From contig WPIO01000010.1 of NCBI GenBank assembly GCA_009760855.2, forward strand, positions 8,599,501-8,663,500: a stretch of DNA of 64,000 nt. Direction: 5' to 3'. Below are positions 60,734 to 64,000 of this stretch, piece by piece; position 1 is the first letter of the stretch; every line of letters starts with the position of its first letter. A model generated the notes under the pieces. It searched no databases, was not told the DNA's origin, and saw only the letters and a program-made list of their open reading frames with translations. Made by a program: the position numbers and the translations under genes. Origin of the DNA: Cristatella mucedo. Its lineage: Eukaryota; Bryozoa; Phylactolaemata; Cristatellidae.

Positions 60734-63462
60734 CTGTGAAAGAATTACCAGCATCTTTCAAAGCTAAAAGCACACGTGAACGGTGATTAGCAAGGATCTC
60801 TTTGCGGCGTGTAGATTTTTGTGTTGCGATTTTTTCTTATGGCGGTCGGAAGGTTCGCCACCGATAGTATTACCGTGCAGTGCAGCGCAAGTGGCCCTGC
60901 TGACGATTGGCTGTAGGAAAGAAAAGGAGCAGCTTCTAGGCGCAGCGGCGGCTTTGAGCGTCTTCATGTGTGCTCTTGCGTACTTGTCCAAGCATGGCAT
61001 ATTATGCGCACCGAAAGCCGCTCAGGTTTTGAGCGAGCACACCGCGGAAAGCTCTCCTGAGCAGCATTACAGCCGGCGAGTTGGTTGCTCGCTTACCGTC
61101 ATTTTGTGTCAGCGCTCCTCTTGCGTAATTGCAAAGTATCCGGATAAAGATTTGGTGCTTCTATGGTGCTATGCAAACGACCAACTATAGTTTTTATTAT
61201 TTTTACTATTATTATGGGAAGGTTTGCATCCCTGAGCTGCGAATCAATCATAGGAATTAAAGGACTAGCTATTTTCTGCCAGCTGTACAAAAGCCTAATT
61301 ACAACGCTTATCATTATTATCATTATTATTATCATTTGTCTACTTTCGACAAGCATGCCACTAGCTTTGATATGTTAAGTGTGTTGGCTGAATGGTATTG
61401 CTATTTGAGAATGGCATGGTTGCTAGCAGATCTGAGGAAGGCTACTCAGGATTAGTTAGTATTACTATTGTTATTATTGTTATTGTTTATTATTACTGCT
61501 ACTCTAATCAAACTCTGTCACAAATGGTTTGCGAGTACCACATATGTTTAGAAATTATTATAACTTTTATTTACCAGGAAGTTTCCACACGAACTATACC
61601 CATAGGAAGAATTAAAATTCAAGCCTGCCGGATCATTGCACCGTTCCTCATCCACCGTCTGCTCTCCTGTCGTCTTCTTGTCTAAACCTGCTCTCATTGC
61701 TTCTGCTTCACAAGGGGACCACCTGTCCATAAGTACCTTCCTCTGGCTCGGATCAGTTGAAAGCGCTTCAAATGCACCTTTGTCCGTCTTACCTAAAACT
61801 AGCCTGAGATCATTGCTTGCTCCATCAAGTCTAAGCCCAGTCTGACTGAGGAGGGGGCGTGTAGTTTCTTGATGCTGTAGGCTTCGGACACAACGGAGCA
61901 GAGCCCTTAACTGGGTACCCGCGCCCGTACCCGCTGTAGCCATGGGTACTGGGTGGGGGTGGGTGGCGCCTGTCATCTTATGGGTGGGCGTGAGTGGGCA
62001 TTGGCCTGCCTTATAAAAATCCCACTTAAGGATGCCTTTACGAGTTCAAACGCCCGAGTCAAAGGCCGAGCTCAAACGACCGAGTCTGCCCGAAGTTCTT
62101 GCTGAGTCAGAAGCCGAGTTTTTCGCGGAGTTTTTGGCCGAGTTTCGGTCGGGTCCACTAGATTCGGGCGTCAGATCGGGATCGGGACGACGGGCTTTCA
62201 AAGAATAAATGGATCTTGCCAAATGCCTCCGAAGATCGAGCTCGAGCTGAAGAAGAAGCCGGCGGCTGATGGCGAGACGCCTCCGTACGCGATCCGAGAC
62301 GACGCCTCTGGTCAGAAGGAGGAGATCTGACTATGCGTACGGGTGGTCGGGGGGGAGAGGAGTACCGAACATCTGGGTGATGGGTGGGCAGGGCCGGACC
62401 GCTTTAGTGTCGGTTGCCTCTTCTACCTGCCTAAATGGCAATCGAGAGCTCTGCAACGGAGTGCTGACGGCGAGAAGTGTTGCACCATAATTAGTCATAA
62501 AAACCGGCAACTGTTCAGCTAGTGTAAGACGCTCTTTCCAAATGTAGCTTGTTAACGCTTCTTCCTATGACTGTACCGCATTACATAAGTGCTTGGTCAA
62601 TTTACGCTTGGTTTACGCATGCCCAGTTATGACAAAATCTGGTCAACACTGGTTAAAGAAGTCAGCCCAGTCTTCACTTGAACTCCCTATGCTGGAGCTA
62701 TCAGTCCTGCCATAAAATCTACATAAACAGATTTCGACTAGAAGCAGATAGACATTGAACTCAATTAGCTAAAGCAGTGAAGGCAAGAACGAAAGTTTTA
62801 GTTAGAAACACCCCTCTAAGTGTTCCAAATAACGCTGTTTAAGCAGAGCCATGTTATAGTAATACAACTTCCAAGATTGGGTCCATGTACAAGTAATCCA
62901 CAAAGATATGAAAACGACTTCGCTGAAACTGAAAGCTAAGTTTAGCACGCGGCTTATGAAAAGGGATGTGCGAAAGTATATTATCGAGCTCTAAATTTTA
63001 CCTAAAGGAGTCATATAACTGCATAGGTACTAATATAAACCTTCACCCCTCTCGAAATCGCCGAGGCGAGTGGCCAGTTGCTCTTGAGCTAGGCACATTT
63101 GAACTAACGCAGCGAACGATGATGACGAAGCGCGAGCATGCGGATGCCGGCAGCGACACAATAGTAGAAGTGACAAAAAACTTGAGCCTATTAATGTAGC
63201 GGATACACAGCCACAGACTGCGAAGATTAAGTTCCAGTCGCACTCTATTGCATGCCGCTTTATAAGTCCAGCCGTCGCTATATTGCCGAATTATGGTCTT
63301 GCAAAACTGCATAAGCGGTGCATACGATCGGAATATCTTTTTTGTTAAGTAGTGCACTTGAATAATGTTCGCAGTATTTTGCTTAAGCACAATAAAAACA
63401 ATTCACACTTCCTTGGTTTTCGCCGAAAGCTTACTGTTAGAGAATTCGAGAAACGATGTGGT
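60734..63462. other. Probable intron of the right SLC6 gene
   Basis: It lies upstream of the TM6 exon, whose acceptor is at 60734-60735 on the minus strand, so it should be intron. I see no TM5 or earlier exon. 61190-61510 is ATT-rich and 61900-62480 is GC-rich with repeated cgagt and gggtggg words. Confidence 0.45.
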
Positions 63463-63775
63463 GCAGCCAAGGGGCAGGGGCTAGCACCCCTGACGGGGGC
63501 GGCGACCTGGGAGGCCCTCTATTCCTACGACCCCCTCCCCGTCACCAACGACGAAAATATGTCTTAATTCTACTCGATGAGCAACCATCGAACACGTGTC
63601 GAAAAAGCGCTACGACTTTAAGCTAAAATTCTCTATTAATTGCGGGTCTAGCCCAGCCTACATCAATATAATGCTGGTCTTGCCTCTTACATGAAAATCT
63701 TACGGGTTTTTCCCCTGCATTCAAGTATCTTGCCGATCTTGCTCTACTGGTATGAAAATCCTGGATCCGCCACTG
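63463..63775. mobile_element. Possible second MITE of the same family
   Basis: The right end gaaaatcctggatccgccactg differs at two positions from the right end of the element at 29199-29338. The left end (near gggcaggggctagcacccct) is less certain. Confidence 0.4.
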
Positions 63776-64000
63776 CAACCCACCAGTACCAAATTTTGAT
63801 ACGGAAAAGGCTAATAACGCTGATTTTAGCTTTCCAGCTTAGACATAAGGGAGCTTTGAATTTGTAATTCCACTAATATCTGATTGTCTACTTGTTTTAA
63901 AATTCGCGCCGAGTGTGCCATGAGCGTAAAGAGCGGTTCATATCTTTGTGGATTGCAAAGCGTGTTTCACTAACTGCATTCAAATCCATTGTCTATCATA

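Noticed and set aside
60783-61190. 135-codon plus frame near the TM6 exon of the right transporter.
   Set aside because: Opposite strand to the gene, within a probable intron, and no family match.

Overview
The window is nuclear DNA of an animal. It holds exons bounded by GT-AG introns, non-LTR retrotransposons, tRNA-derived SINEs and very long dinucleotide repeats. The sequence does not fix the species. Transporter features and repeat families suggest an invertebrate metazoan, but I cannot name the phylum.

The genes are two parts of a minus-strand tandem pair of SLC6 (neurotransmitter:sodium symporter) transporters. The left copy (257-8156) has nine consecutive exons from the end of the cytoplasmic N-terminus and TM1 through TM8; its C-terminal exons lie beyond position 1 and its start codon lies in an unidentified exon upstream of 8156. 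The right copy (48536-60733) has eight consecutive exons from TM6 to the stop codon; its 5' exons lie beyond 64000. The three exons present in both copies (TM6, TM7, TM8) have identical lengths (104, 125 and 113 bp) and identical phases, so the copies arose by duplication. All splice phases join without a stop, giving 426 codons on the left and 347 plus stop on the right. TM1 has Gly where biogenic amine carriers have Asp, so amino-acid-type substrates are more likely than monoamines. The right copy has Val in place of the TM7 Asn that contacts Na1 and chloride in this family.

The roughly 40 kb between them (8.2-48.5 kb) holds whatever 5' exon the left gene has plus dense repeats. These include a CR1/L2-like non-LTR family with (ATT)n tails in many truncated copies, a second non-LTR family with (ATTAC)n tails, a tRNA-derived SINE family, an hAT-like MITE, a 112-bp palindrome, and (AC)n, (AG)n and (TG)n arrays up to 200 bp. 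Two long LINE copies in inverted orientation share a 1554-bp tract differing at only 3 positions, although most of their flanking homologous sequence is much more diverged. Two GC- and CpG-rich tracts (about 19.9-22.9 kb and 35.7-38.9 kb) are candidate promoters without an assigned gene.

Many other open frames in the window lie in simple repeats, CpG-rich sequence or LINE debris. I do not regard them as genes.
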